Source of the DNA: Mixta sp. Marseille-Q2659
Lineage (GTDB): Bacteria; Pseudomonadota; Gammaproteobacteria; Enterobacterales; Enterobacteriaceae
DNA length: 64,000 bases
NCBI RefSeq assembly: GCF_940807255.1
Contig: NZ_CALNWY010000007.1
Coordinates: 104,072-168,071, forward strand
Direction of reading: 5' to 3'
Position numbers and translations under genes: made by a program. Numbering within the stretch: position 1 is the first letter of the stretch; each line of letters starts with the position of its first letter. The notes beneath the pieces were generated by a model that was not told the origin of the DNA, did no database searches, and worked only from the letters and a program-made list of their open reading frames with translations. Below, one piece after another: positions 1 through 9,030 of the stretch.

Positions 1-1
1 C

Positions 2-352
2 TTAACCGCGATCAGGCAAACCGGCGCCAGCTTTATTATTGATCATTATGGCCGCGCGCTGGGCGCCATCAGTTTGCTGCAGCATGAATTTGTAACCGGA
101 CTAAAGCTGGATAAGTCGCTGACGGCACAGCTGACAGAGAGTGGTCGGGTTCGCATGATGTTCCGCGCGCTTGCAGCGCTGGGAAAAAGCCTGCAGCTGA
201 AGGTGCTGGCTGAGGGCGTGGAGAACAGCGCGCAGCGTATACAGGTGAACCAGGCAGAATGCGATACGATTCAGGGGCATGCGCTGGGTGAACCGCTGAG
301 TCCGGACGCCTTTCAGCGGCTGCTGCCCGGTAGCGCGGAGGCGTCATGCTGA
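2..352 (+). CDS. EAL-domain c-di-GMP phosphodiesterase, C-terminal end (5' truncated by window)
   Basis: The reading frame is open from base 2 and ends in TGA at 350-352, so only about 116 C-terminal residues of a longer protein are visible. The fragment carries the last EAL-domain landmarks: a lysine in GLKLDKSL, the segment LKVLAEGVEN and a degenerate final motif where QG is kept (TIQGHALGEPL). EAL domains hydrolyse cyclic di-GMP to pGpG at the inner face of the membrane or in the cytosol. The gene overlaps the next one by ATGCTGA, so the two are probably translationally coupled. Catalytic competence cannot be judged because the EAL signature itself lies outside the window. Confidence 0.8.
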   Translation, partial: LTAIRQTGASFIIDHYGRALGAISLLQHEFVTGLKLDKSLTAQLTESGRVRMMFRALAALGKSLQLKVLAEGVENSAQRIQVNQAECDTIQGHALGEPLSPDAFQRLLPGSAEASC

Positions 353-2127
353 TCGATTCTGCTGATGAAGAGAGCCACTATCACTGTGTCCTGCAGGCGC
401 TGCGCGAGCCAGACGAGTGTCGTGACAACGTACTGGGTAAATTTGCCCGGCTGGCCAGCCAGGTACTGAAGATCCCCGGATGTTTTGTTTCAGTGCTGGA
501 TGAGCGCGATCAGTATATCCGCGCGGCACGCAATTTTACGCTGAAACAGACCACGCGCGAAGAGTCGCTCTGCCGCTACGTGGTTGATGACGACAGCCCG
601 ATGGTCATACCGGATACCTGGCTTGATGCCCGGTTTGTTACGCATCGCTTTGTAACCGGTTCGCCGTGGATCCGCTTTTACGCCGGCGTGCCACTGAAAA
701 ATCGCGAAGGTGTTATCTTTGGTACCCTCTGTGTGACTGATACTGAGCCGCATCCTTTCGGCGCGGAGCAGCTGGAACACTGCGGCTGCTGGCGAACCGG
801 TGATCCCTTTCTTGAGGCGTGGCACGCAGCCGGCTTCACCGATCCGGTCACAGGTCTGCCAAACCGGCAGCGGCTGATCCGCGATCTGCAGCATCTTGCC
901 ACGTCTGGCGATGCTGCCCCCCGGCGTCTGGTGTTGATTGAGTGTGTCGATATGCCGCGCGCCTGGGAGCTGGCGCGTTCAATGGGAATCGGACCAGTGG
1001 AAAGCCTGCTGAAAGATGTCGCCACGCTGCTGCCGCTGCGTCTGCGCCCGTCGCTGGGCGAACTGCTTTATACGGTAGCAACCGGACGTTTTGCGCTGCT
1101 CACCCGCACCAGCAGCCGCCTGAGCGCAGAGTGGATTGCCGGGCGAATGGAAGGAATAAGTGCTGATCTGGGAGAAGGCCTTTCTGTCGCGCTGACCACG
1201 CATACCGGTCAGGCAGATTTCACCGCCGGCTGCTTTACCGGCAGTGAGATTCTGCGCCGTGCGGTCAGCGCGCTGCATGAGGCTATCGGGCGTAATCTGC
1301 CTTCTGTGGCATACAGCGCGTCGACTGAAGTGCAGCACAGCCGCGACTATACGCTGATGCATGAGTTCGCGGCCGCGCTGCGCAGCGAAGGCGGGCTCTA
1401 TCTGGTTTATCAGCCAAAAATTTGCCTGCAAACCGGTGCACCGATTGGTCTGGAGGCGCTGATCCGCTGGCGTCATCCGGTACATGGCGAGCTCTCCCCG
1501 GTGGCATTTGTCCCCCTGGCAGAGCAGACTGAGCTGCTGCAGGCGATGACCACGTGGGTCATCGACCGGACGATTACGCGCATGGCACGGCTGCGCAATC
1601 ACTGTACGCAGCTGCCCGTTACGGTTAACGTCAGCCTCAACGATTTTGCGCGTGAGGAGTTTGCCGCCGTGCTGGAGGAGCAGATGCAGCGGCACCGGTT
1701 GCCTACCTCGCTGCTGGGCATTGAGTGTCTGGAAACCGAACGTATTATTGAAAGCCCGATGGCAATGGCCGGCCTGTTGCGGCTGAAACAGCGTGGCTTT
1801 GGTATTTCGCTGGATGATTTTGGCACCGGCTACAGTAACATCAGCTATCTGCGGCGTATGCCGCTGGATGTCATTAAGCTTGATCGCTCTCTGATCAGCG
1901 ATCTCTCTTCAGATATGGCATCGCGTATCATCGCCCGCAGCATTATCAGCATGCTGAAGGAGCTGGACTATGTGGTACTGGCTGAAGGGGTCGAGAATGC
2001 GGAAACGGTGGATACTCTGATGGAGTATGGCTGCGATCAGGCGCAGGGGTACTTTTACGCCCGGCCCATGGCCGATACAGAGCTGGATGCGTGGCTGTTG
2101 TGGAAGCTGCGTGAACAGTGTCGCTGA
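346..2127 (+). CDS. GAF / degenerate GGDEF / EAL cyclic di-GMP phosphodiesterase
   Basis: A 593-residue cytosolic protein with no signal peptide or membrane segment. Residues about 20-150 look like a GAF sensor (GVPLKNREGVIFGTLCV). Around residue 166, DPVTGLPNR opens a GGDEF-like domain in which no GGDEF/GGEEF active-site loop is visible, so that domain is probably regulatory. The EAL domain runs from about 345 to the end and keeps the expected metal and catalytic residues: E370 in EALIRW, the Asn in VNVS, the paired Glu of IECLE, DDFGTGY at about 490, the Lys in IKLD, and EGVEN. It should therefore degrade c-di-GMP in response to a small ligand. The start overlaps the stop of the preceding EAL gene (ATGCTGA), giving a two-gene phosphodiesterase unit; a terminator follows 80 bp downstream. 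Confidence 0.88.
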   Translation: MLIDSADEESHYHCVLQALREPDECRDNVLGKFARLASQVLKIPGCFVSVLDERDQYIRAARNFTLKQTTREESLCRYVVDDDSPMVIPDTWLDARFVTHRFVTGSPWIRFYAGVPLKNREGVIFGTLCVTDTEPHPFGAEQLEHCGCWRTGDPFLEAWHAAGFTDPVTGLPNRQRLIRDLQHLATSGDAAPRRLVLIECVDMPRAWELARSMGIGPVESLLKDVATLLPLRLRPSLGELLYTVATGRFALLTRTSSRLSAEWIAGRMEGISADLGEGLSVALTTHTGQADFTAGCFTGSEILRRAVSALHEAIGRNLPSVAYSASTEVQHSRDYTLMHEFAAALRSEGGLYLVYQPKICLQTGAPIGLEALIRWRHPVHGELSPVAFVPLAEQTELLQAMTTWVIDRTITRMARLRNHCTQLPVTVNVSLNDFAREEFAAVLEEQMQRHRLPTSLLGIECLETERIIESPMAMAGLLRLKQRGFGISLDDFGTGYSNISYLRRMPLDVIKLDRSLISDLSSDMASRIIARSIISMLKELDYVVLAEGVENAETVDTLMEYGCDQAQGYFYARPMADTELDAWLLWKLREQCR

Positions 2128-2207
2128 GCGAGCCGCGCATGATTGAAGAGTAAGCGAAAACTCGCGTTAAGGGGTTTTAGCAATGCGATGACAAAATGCC
2201 ACGCATC

Positions 2208-2237
2208 AAAAAAGGGATCTCAGAGAGATCCTTTTTT
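2208..2237. terminator. bidirectional Rho-independent terminator
   Basis: The inverted repeat AAAAAAGGGATCT / AGATCCTTTTTT with a 5-nt loop has an A-tract on one side and a T-tract on the other, so it can stop transcription from the EAL gene and from the minus-strand remnant behind it. Confidence 0.8.
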
Positions 2238-2242
2238 GGTAC

Positions 2243-2535
2243 CTATATCGCCTGTTTCATTGACAGCAACTTGTCATAATCCGGGAAAATACTCGGTATA
2301 TCTTCACGATTGATCTCCGGATAAGTTGCTGTCAGATTTCCTAGATGATTTGGCGGGTTCAATACAACAACTTTCATAAGATGAACAACAGGTTCGATAG
2401 CTATATGTTGTGTATTGCCTGGACTAAAACGCCTGCGCCACTTTTCTGTTCCCGTCTCTTCCCGAATAACTTCAAGCTGACCGTGTTATCGATGTGATTA
2501 GCAACCATAGGGAAAAAATCCTTTTTAATTAAATT
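2243..2535 (-). pseudogene. frameshifted remnant of an unidentified protein
   Basis: Read on the minus strand, bases from about 2475 down to the TAG at 2243-2245 encode about 75 protein-like residues (including EETGTEKWRRRF, NTQHIAIEPVVHLMK and LNPPNHLGNLTATYP). The segment upstream, from about 2535, encodes KDFFPMVANHIDNTVS in another frame. The two join only through a frameshift near 2480, and a TAA blocks the C-terminal frame just upstream of it. I do not recognise the family. The shared terminator at 2208-2237 sits directly behind the stop, as expected for a former gene. A short intact frame starting at the internal ATG near 2375 could in principle still be expressed. Confidence 0.5.
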
Positions 2536-2862
2536 CGCTTTCTTATTCTGTTAAGAAACGGATCTAAAGCCCGCAGATTCAGGAAGGGCATGCTTACCCG
2601 TGTGCTGTCAGCTATGAAAACATAAAGGTGAGTGATTCAACGATCGGATAGATAAGATTTGCGACGGATGTGAGCTCACTGGCAGCGCCTGCGCCTGCAA
2701 CTGGTGTGACGGGTGCGAGCCGGAAAAAGGTGGATTCGCTCTTCGTAGCAAACTGGCGTTTTTTCGGGACAAAGCTGTAAGTCAATCTGCAGCAATAAGC
2801 CTTAATATCATGATGCTCAGTAACCTGCGCTAATCAGTTTATTTATCTTTGAACGGAGATTC
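2536..2862. other. intergenic region upstream of pqaA
   Basis: No gene is supported here. A cysteine-rich frame without a start codon runs through about 2653-2833 and is treated as chance. The stretch should hold the pqaA promoter; I see no convincing PhoP box (two direct TGTTTA-type half sites). Confidence 0.4.
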
Positions 2863-4353
2863 ATGATGAAAATAACAGCATTATATCTTGCGATGCTATT
2901 TATCTCGCCTGTCTGTCTGGCGTTATCTGCCGGAGAATATAAGAACAACACCCGTCTGACGCACCTTATTTCTGATTACAGAGTATCACTTGCATCACTT
3001 CCACTTGATTATTCTCTTGTGGAAAAAAAACAGTTGCCTGGCGTTATGCTTCACAGGTATAGCCTGAATTCACAGGTGTGGTCTCCGCAAGGTGTCGTTT
3101 CCCCGGAACGCTGGCAGAATGGAGTGGATATCTATATTCCTGACGCTGCCAGAGAAAAAACCGCCCTTGTTGTTGTCAATAATGGCAGCAACGATGATGG
3201 CTCAGGCACTCCTGTCGCGCCTGCGGATTTCAGTGAGCACACCCTCTCGCGCATTGCGACTGCAACAAAAACCATTGTAGTATCAGTAAGTAATGTTCCT
3301 AATCAGGGACTGAGTTATCAGGGAGTCACAGACCCTTTGGGTGAAGATAACAGTGTGGCCTATTCCTGGAAACTGTTTATCAAAGACACTCAGACATATC
3401 AGAACGCATCCCTTCATATTCCTATGGCAGCCTCGGTGTCACAGGCCTTCAGGCTGGCAAAGAAAGAACTGGGGCAGCAAAATATAGCTAAATTTATTGT
3501 CACCGGAGCCTCCAAGCGCGGCTGGACCGCGTGGCTGACAGCGCTGTCTGACCCGGACGTCGATGCCATCGTTCCGTTTGCCATGGACCTGCTGAATACT
3601 AAAAAGTCGCTTGAACACATATATCGGTCATATGGAAAAAACTGGCCGGTAGCTTTTTATCCGTATTATAAATCGGGCATTGATCAGCTGTTGGGTACGG
3701 ATGAATTTGCAAGCCTGATGACGCTGGAAGATCCCCTCACTTATCTGAATACTGATATAGGTGAGCGTCTGAAAATTGACAAATATATTATTAATGCCAG
3801 CGGTGATGATTTCTACGCCCCGGACAACAGTCATTTTTATTATGATAGGTTACCTGGCGTCAGGTCTTTACGGATTGTTCCTGACACCACGCACAGTGGC
3901 ATTCTGTCCGTTACGGAGCAGTCGCTGATTACGTTTGTTAACCGTTTTCAGGAAAAGAAAAAGCTCCCTGACATTACGGAAAAAACAGAGAGTCGCGGTG
4001 ACGGAAAAAAATATCTGACGGTCAGTTTTTCAGAAAAGCCGGCAAGCGTTTTGCAGTGGACAGCCAGAAACCCGTTAGCAAGAGACTTTCGATATGCCTG
4101 CGGCGTTAAATACAGCTCGGTACCCGTCAGTCTGAAAGGTGACGGGGAGAGACTCAGCTTTCAGCTGACAACCTCCGACAGCGGATGGCAGGCTACTTAT
4201 ATTGAAGCCACCTTCAGTGACGGGTATATAGCCACAACGCAGGTATATGTTACGCCCGATGATAAATACCCGGAAACAGCGCCTCCGTCTACAGGGGCAG
4301 CGTGTCAAATTCTCCCGGGTCGGGGACTGACTCCCGAATCTGCCAGACAGTGA
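2863..4353 (+). CDS. pqaA: PhoPQ-activated pathogenicity-related protein PqaA
   Basis: A 496-residue secreted protein of the PhoPQ_related family (PF10142). A signal peptide covers residues 1-20 (hydrophobic core, cleavage expected after LALSA), so it acts in the periplasm or outside. The alpha/beta-hydrolase-like core keeps the nucleophile elbow VTGASKRGW at about 216 and a later histidine (DTTHSGI) typical of the family. In Salmonella the homologue is induced by PhoP and linked to antimicrobial-peptide resistance; whether PhoP controls this copy is not visible in the sequence. Two tandem ATG codons open the frame 8-11 nt after a GGAG ribosome site. The gene stands alone and is convergent with budB. 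Confidence 0.85.
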   Translation: MMKITALYLAMLFISPVCLALSAGEYKNNTRLTHLISDYRVSLASLPLDYSLVEKKQLPGVMLHRYSLNSQVWSPQGVVSPERWQNGVDIYIPDAAREKTALVVVNNGSNDDGSGTPVAPADFSEHTLSRIATATKTIVVSVSNVPNQGLSYQGVTDPLGEDNSVAYSWKLFIKDTQTYQNASLHIPMAASVSQAFRLAKKELGQQNIAKFIVTGASKRGWTAWLTALSDPDVDAIVPFAMDLLNTKKSLEHIYRSYGKNWPVAFYPYYKSGIDQLLGTDEFASLMTLEDPLTYLNTDIGERLKIDKYIINASGDDFYAPDNSHFYYDRLPGVRSLRIVPDTTHSGILSVTEQSLITFVNRFQEKKKLPDITEKTESRGDGKKYLTVSFSEKPASVLQWTARNPLARDFRYACGVKYSSVPVSLKGDGERLSFQLTTSDSGWQATYIEATFSDGYIATTQVYVTPDDKYPETAPPSTGAACQILPGRGLTPESARQ

Positions 4354-4380
4354 TGCACAGCCCTGCTCCCTGTATTGAAA

Positions 4381-4401
4381 CCCGGCGGCCAGGCTGCCGG
4401 G
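4381..4401. terminator. hairpin between convergent pqaA and budB
   Basis: CCCGGCGGCC and GGCTGCCGGG form a near-perfect GC-rich stem between two convergent genes. There is no T-tract, so it may act as a weak or Rho-assisted terminator. Confidence 0.4.
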
Positions 4402-4536
4402 TCCGGATGATGTAGCCTTCTGCCGTGATGGCAATCTGGCCACATCATCGGAGTCAGCATCGGGCAGATACGCCCCGCTACTGCCCTGAGCGGCGCCTGT
4501 CACGGATGCCACTCTGGCGTTCATCATATTGCGTGA

Positions 4537-6219
4537 TTACAGCAGCTGGCTGAGGTGCAGCTGACCCATCAGCAGCGGGTTATCGCTGTAGTCGACCGGA
4601 ATGGCGACCACCGCCGGACCATTAACGTCCATTGCCCGGCGCAGTACCGTTTCAAGCTCTGCTGCGCTGTTAACAGAGAAGCCGGCTGCGCCAAATGCTT
4701 CGGCATAAGCTTTGAAATCTACCGGGCCAAAGTTCACCCCGGAGACGCGCTGATATTTTTTCTCCTCCTGAATGGCTACCATGTTGTAGGCATTATCCAC
4801 CCAGATGATATGCAGAATATTGGCGTTGAGCCGCACCGCCGTCTCCAGCTCCATACTGGATTGCAGAAAGCCGCCATCGCCGGAGACCGATACCACTTTG
4901 CGGGAGGGGTCAACCAGCCAGGCCCCAATCGCCCACGGCAGCGCAACGCCCATGGTCTGCTGCCCGTTAGAGATCATGATTTGCCGCGCGCGGAAGCTGT
5001 AGAGATAGCGGGCGATCCAGATATGAAAGCTGCCCATATCGACCGTCAGGCTGACGTCGCTATTGATAATGTCCTGCATCGCACGCACGATCCGCAGCGG
5101 ATGCAGCGCAAACTGATCGAGGCTCGCACCCTGCAGCGTCAGCAGCTGCCGCTGCTGCTGTCGGTCATCAAGAATGGCCGCGGCCGCAGCGCTGAGCTGC
5201 AGCGGCGCCTCAATGCGTGCCGCAATATTACGCACGGTTTGCGCGATGTCTCCCACCAGCTCAGCATCGGGCAGATAGCGGTTATCGGTCTGGGCGGGCA
5301 GCACATCGATATGCACCAGGATTGCGTTGCCGCGGTTCCACATCGCCGGCTCATACTCCACCGGGCTGTAGCCGATAGTGATGATCAGGTCAGCCTGCTG
5401 CAGCAAACGATCGCCCGCTTGGTTATTAAACAGACCGATACGGCCGGCAAAGCGCGGGAAATGTTCCTGCCGTACCGCGCCCGCCGCCTGATAAGTACTG
5501 GTCACCGGAATATGACTTCTGCTCAGCAGCTCATGGATGGCCGCACTGTTCTCCGGCTGGCTCGCCATCAGTCCCAGCAGGATCACCGGGTTTTTTGCGT
5601 GCGCTATTTCACGGCTGACCGTCTCCACCAGCGTATCTGGCGCGGCGCCCAGCGTGACGCGTGCCTTATGCTGCAGCAGGCTGCCGGTCACCGGCTGATC
5701 GACGATATCCTGCGGCAGACTGAGGAATGCGCCGCCGCCGCGCCCGTTTTCCGCGTGACGGAAGGCGTTAGACACACATTCTGCCAGCGCGGAAGCGTCG
5801 GTGACTTCGACGGCAAACTTAGTGACCGGCCGAAACATCGACACCGTATCCATGCTCTGGTGAACCTGTTTTGCGCTGTCCGATCGTTTCACCGCGCCGC
5901 CAATCGCTACCACCGGATCGCCCTCGCTGGTGGCGGTCGCCATGCCGGTGACCAGGTTGGAACAGCCTGGCCCGGAAGTGACCAGTGCGACGCCTGCGTT
6001 ACCGGTGAGCCGCCCAACCGCTGCCGCCATAAAAGCGGCATTCGCCTCATGACGCACCGGGATCAGTTCAATGCGCGAATCCACCAGCGAATCGAATACT
6101 TTATCGATTTTCGCACCGGGAATGCCAAACACATGCTTTACGCCCTGGGTTTCCAGCTGCGCCACCACCAGATCTGCCCCGCTACGCCAGCTCGTTTGGG
6201 TTTTATGTTCTTTCATCAT
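4537..6219 (-). CDS. budB: catabolic acetolactate synthase
   Basis: A 560-residue ThDP enzyme that condenses two pyruvates to alpha-acetolactate, the first step of acetoin and butanediol fermentation. The N-terminal Pyr domain holds [13 protein letters not shown] and the catalytic glutamate in [10 protein letters not shown]. The C-terminal PP domain has the ThDP/Mg motif starting GDGGFLQSS and ending WVDNAYNMV. The length and the absence of the FAD-type insert seen in anabolic IlvB/IlvG fit the catabolic AlsS/BudB type. It lies 11 bp behind budA on the same strand, so the two form an operon. No acetoin reductase (budC) follows; the next gene is convergent pqaA. Tandem ATG codons start the frame. 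Confidence 0.93.
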   Translation of the reverse strand: MMKEHKTQTSWRSGADLVVAQLETQGVKHVFGIPGAKIDKVFDSLVDSRIELIPVRHEANAAFMAAAVGRLTGNAGVALVTSGPGCSNLVTGMATATSEGDPVVAIGGAVKRSDSAKQVHQSMDTVSMFRPVTKFAVEVTDASALAECVSNAFRHAENGRGGGAFLSLPQDIVDQPVTGSLLQHKARVTLGAAPDTLVETVSREIAHAKNPVILLGLMASQPENSAAIHELLSRSHIPVTSTYQAAGAVRQEHFPRFAGRIGLFNNQAGDRLLQQADLIITIGYSPVEYEPAMWNRGNAILVHIDVLPAQTDNRYLPDAELVGDIAQTVRNIAARIEAPLQLSAAAAAILDDRQQQRQLLTLQGASLDQFALHPLRIVRAMQDIINSDVSLTVDMGSFHIWIARYLYSFRARQIMISNGQQTMGVALPWAIGAWLVDPSRKVVSVSGDGGFLQSSMELETAVRLNANILHIIWVDNAYNMVAIQEEKKYQRVSGVNFGPVDFKAYAEAFGAAGFSVNSAAELETVLRRAMDVNGPAVVAIPVDYSDNPLLMGQLHLSQLL

Positions 6220-6230
6220 TACCTCGGTTA

Positions 6231-7013
6231 TTAACTCTCAACGGAGCGGATAGCTTCATCCAGGTTGTCAGGGTTCAGGTTGGCCTGCAGGAAGTCGCGA
6301 TCCTGCGGTAAGTCGATCACCAGCTTGCTGATTGCACCAAAGGTCAGCGTGCCCTGCGCCAGTACATAATCGAGAATGTGGCCGCCGCCCTGCCGGTCAT
6401 CGGTAATAAAATGTTCGTGATAGCCCGCGACATTGATGCCCTGCATATATTGCGGCGTGCGGAAACCAATCAGTTCGCCTGTGCGCTGACGAAAATCAAA
6501 GGTGGGCTGATTGCCCAGGACGTCAGGCATGGACCGATAGGGACGGCACTGGCAGGGCACGGTGCGCGTCTGCACCGAGACAAAGTCACCGCTGATACGC
6601 AGCGCGCAGAAGTGGTTATCAGAAGTAATCACGCTGTCGATAACGCGGTGTACCTCTTCACGGCTGCTCTTTTCGCTGAAATGGTGCTGATGTTCCGGGG
6701 TAAAAAAAGTCATGACGGCAAAGGGAGATTGCTGCTCCGGACGGGCGGGACGGGCACTGCCGTCAGCCCGCAGCTGCCAGACCTGACGATCAAACGCGAC
6801 CAGCTCGCCATCAAGCTGATTAAAGGTGCCGAGACCAAAATCGCCCTTCTCCAGCAGCCGGGAAACGGTCGTCTTACCGTCATAGACGCCGTGCAGCAGT
6901 GCGCTCATCAGCGAGGTCTGATAGATAACTTTTTCTGCTGATTGCCCTGCCAGCTGATTAACGGTTGTCTTTAGCTGTTCTTCGCATGAACAACCCGATA
7001 CAAAATCATACAT
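6231..7013 (-). CDS. budA: alpha-acetolactate decarboxylase
   Basis: A 260-residue cytosolic enzyme converting alpha-acetolactate to acetoin. The family's zinc ligands are recognisable in [16 protein letters not shown] (the HxH pair and a third His), and the N-terminal segment [13 protein letters not shown] is typical. First gene of budA-budB, divergent from the LysR regulator with a 104-bp shared promoter region. Diverting pyruvate to neutral acetoin limits acidification during sugar fermentation. Confidence 0.94.
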   Translation of the reverse strand: MYDFVSGCSCEEQLKTTVNQLAGQSAEKVIYQTSLMSALLHGVYDGKTTVSRLLEKGDFGLGTFNQLDGELVAFDRQVWQLRADGSARPARPEQQSPFAVMTFFTPEHQHHFSEKSSREEVHRVIDSVITSDNHFCALRISGDFVSVQTRTVPCQCRPYRSMPDVLGNQPTFDFRQRTGELIGFRTPQYMQGINVAGYHEHFITDDRQGGGHILDYVLAQGTLTFGAISKLVIDLPQDRDFLQANLNPDNLDEAIRSVES

Positions 7014-7117
7014 TTACTGCCTCGCAAACTGATAGTTAAGCCGTGTTAATATCAGGATGAGCCAGCCTGCTCACAGAATCCAATAGCGAAAGCTGCCAGC
7101 TTTGAGACGTTTTTGAT
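7014..7117. promoter_or_regulatory. divergent budA / budR promoter region
   Basis: This 104-bp gap must carry promoters for both directions. TTAA-GCCGTG-TTAA at 7035-7048 is an inverted repeat of the kind bound by LysR-type regulators, and BudR/AlsR activates budAB in relatives. The site assignment is inference from position. Confidence 0.35.
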
Positions 7118-7999
7118 ATGGAACTGCGCCATCTGCGTTATTTTGTTGCCGTCGCTGAGACGCTGCACTTTACCCGTGCGGCTGAGATGCTCGGTATTTC
7201 TCAGCCGCCATTGAGTCAGCAGATCCAGCGTCTGGAGCATGAGATAGGGACGCCACTGCTGAAGCGCCTGACGCGCGGCGTTGAATTGACAGAAGCGGGA
7301 CGCGCTTTCCTGCCTGATGCGCTGCAGGTTGTACAGCTTGCGGATCACGCGCTGGAAAAAGCGCGCGGCGTGGCGCGGGGAATGAGCGGTCAGATGTCGC
7401 TGGGGTTTGCCAGCTCCGTAGCCTTTGGCTCGCCGGTATTTGAGCTTCTTGGTCGCTTCAGAGCGCGCTATCCGGCGATGGAGCTGATCACCCGCGAAGA
7501 GAATATGGCGCTGCTGATGCAGGATCTGCGTGACGGACTGCTGGATGCCGCGTTTATCCGCCTGCCGTGCGAAAGCAGCAAAGCGTTTAACCTGCGGGTT
7601 ATCGCGACTGAACGCATGATGATTGCGCTGCCGGCCGGGCATGCGCTGAGCCAGCAGGCAAGCCTGGCGCTGACGCAGCTGGCGGAAGAGACACTGATTA
7701 TGTTTCCGCGCGAGGTGGTACCCAGCCTTTATGAGCTGATCGTCAGTACCTGCCTGCGCGCCGGCTTATGCGCCGATCGCTTTCAGCAGGCCCCGCAGAT
7801 CGCCGCTTCGCTGGGCATGGTCGCGGCCGGCTGCGGCGTCGCGCTGGTACCTGCCTCACTGTGCTGTATCAATAACCCGCAGCTGCGGTTTTGCGAAATT
7901 GAAAACAATACGCTGTTTACGGATATCGCCTTTGCCTGGCGGCGCAATCACCCCAGCAGAAGCGTGCTGCATCTGCTGAGCCTGGTCAGTGAAGAATGA
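7118..7999 (+). CDS. budR: LysR-type activator of the acetoin operon
   Basis: A 293-residue LysR regulator. The N-terminal winged helix-turn-helix (MELRHLRYFVAVAETLHFTRAAEMLGISQPPLSQQ, written here only by its ends: start MELRHLRYF, recognition helix region GISQPPLSQQ) is canonical, followed by a linker helix and an inducer-binding domain from about residue 90. It is divergent from budA, the arrangement of AlsR/BudR, which activate acetoin genes in response to acetate and low pH. The stop at 7997-7999 directly abuts the stop of the convergent gene at 8000. Confidence 0.88.
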   Translation: MELRHLRYFVAVAETLHFTRAAEMLGISQPPLSQQIQRLEHEIGTPLLKRLTRGVELTEAGRAFLPDALQVVQLADHALEKARGVARGMSGQMSLGFASSVAFGSPVFELLGRFRARYPAMELITREENMALLMQDLRDGLLDAAFIRLPCESSKAFNLRVIATERMMIALPAGHALSQQASLALTQLAEETLIMFPREVVPSLYELIVSTCLRAGLCADRFQQAPQIAASLGMVAAGCGVALVPASLCCINNPQLRFCEIENNTLFTDIAFAWRRNHPSRSVLHLLSLVSEE

Positions 8000-8890
8000 T
8001 CAGCTCCCGCTGTTTACCCGGCGCCCGATATCCCTGAGCTGGGAATATTTTTCCAGCAGCTGAGGCGCATCATCAAGGCTCATGGCAAACATCCACATAT
8101 AGGTCATGACAGAGTACACATGCCCCGCTTCCACGCCGCCTCTCAGGCTCATGACCAGAATGGTGCTGCCAAACAGCAGCGCGGCTACGCTGCCGATGGC
8201 CAGATAGCCAACGGCTTCCCGATCGGAGAGGCAGATCCGCAGCCGGGCCAGTACGCGATAGTGCCGTACCAGCGGTGAGGCGGGCGCGTGGCTTACCATA
8301 TCAACCTCTTTTTCCAGCCGGTTGTTCAGGCGCAGAAACAGCTGCTCGTTCTGACGCGTAAACCCTTTCAGGAACAGCGCAAAAAACAGCAGAATGCCGA
8401 GACACGCCATGCCTGACCAGAATTCAATCAGCAGCAGCATCCCTGCCGCGCCGGCAATGGATGCTACTGACGTGATCAGCACCGGCAGATGCTTCTCAAA
8501 AAAGTCGACAAATTCACGTGACAGCGTCACTCGCGCAGCCACCATTGAAGCGCGGTTATTTTCACGCCGCTGAGCGAGGATCACCGGGACGGCCATCTCA
8601 GCATAAATGCGGGCAAAAGTGCGGGTATCAACGCTGCGTCGTGCCGCGCCAATCAGCCACATTACCAGAACCATGACGGCATAAAGCACCGCGTGCAGCG
8701 CATTGCCTGCCAGGATCGCGTTGACGGCAAAGCCCGCCAGTAAGGGATAAAGCAGATAAAGCGCGTTTTCCGCAACCACCAGGCCGAGCGTGATGATGAG
8801 TTTTTTGCTGTGGCGCATGCCAAGCATTTTAAGCATGGCGGCTGCACCTGTCGGGGCCGGCTGAGTGGAAGCTGCACTAAGGATTTTCAT
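8000..8890 (-). CDS. ABC-type six-helix membrane protein without an ATPase domain
   Basis: A 296-residue inner-membrane protein matching the ABC_membrane_3 type (PF13748): only the transmembrane half of an exporter is present and no Walker A/B or signature motif is found. Hydrophobic helices lie at about 32-52, 62-85, 130-175 and 230-275, with charged loops between (RRENNRASMVAARVTLSREFVDFFEKHLP). Function is unknown; it might work with an ATPase encoded elsewhere. The gene stands alone, and two near-identical 18-bp palindromes upstream suggest repression by a TetR-type protein. The start was taken as the first ATG, at 8890; a later Met (residue 19) is also possible. Confidence 0.75.
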   Translation of the reverse strand: MKILSAASTQPAPTGAAAMLKMLGMRHSKKLIITLGLVVAENALYLLYPLLAGFAVNAILAGNALHAVLYAVMVLVMWLIGAARRSVDTRTFARIYAEMAVPVILAQRRENNRASMVAARVTLSREFVDFFEKHLPVLITSVASIAGAAGMLLLIEFWSGMACLGILLFFALFLKGFTRQNEQLFLRLNNRLEKEVDMVSHAPASPLVRHYRVLARLRICLSDREAVGYLAIGSVAALLFGSTILVMSLRGGVEAGHVYSVMTYMWMFAMSLDDAPQLLEKYSQLRDIGRRVNSGS

Positions 8891-8914
8891 AGGTTCATCT
8901 GATGTAATTGCATA

Positions 8915-8965
8915 TTTGAGCGGTTGCTCAAACTCAAGGCGAGTCTATTTGAGCAACTGCTCAAA
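8915..8965. promoter_or_regulatory. paired 18-bp palindromic operators
   Basis: TTTGAGCGGTTGCTCAAA (8915-8932) and TTTGAGCAACTGCTCAAA (8948-8965) are near-perfect palindromes spaced 33 bp centre to centre, about three helical turns, just upstream of the membrane protein gene at 8890. The size and symmetry fit a TetR-family operator pair. No regulator gene is adjacent. Confidence 0.7.
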
Positions 8966-9030
8966 GTCAATCTGCAGAAAAGCGGAAACAGGAAACGGGC
9001 GCAGCTGAGGGTGCGCCCGGAGTAAAGAGA

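Noticed and set aside
2653..2833. Cysteine-rich plus-strand frame (CDGCELTGSACACNWCDGC)
   Set aside because: No start codon in frame after the upstream TGA, no ribosome site, and it runs into the pqaA leader; treated as chance.
4555..6234. Long plus-strand frame opposite budB
   Set aside because: It mirrors the budB codons; the minus-strand product is a clear acetolactate synthase.
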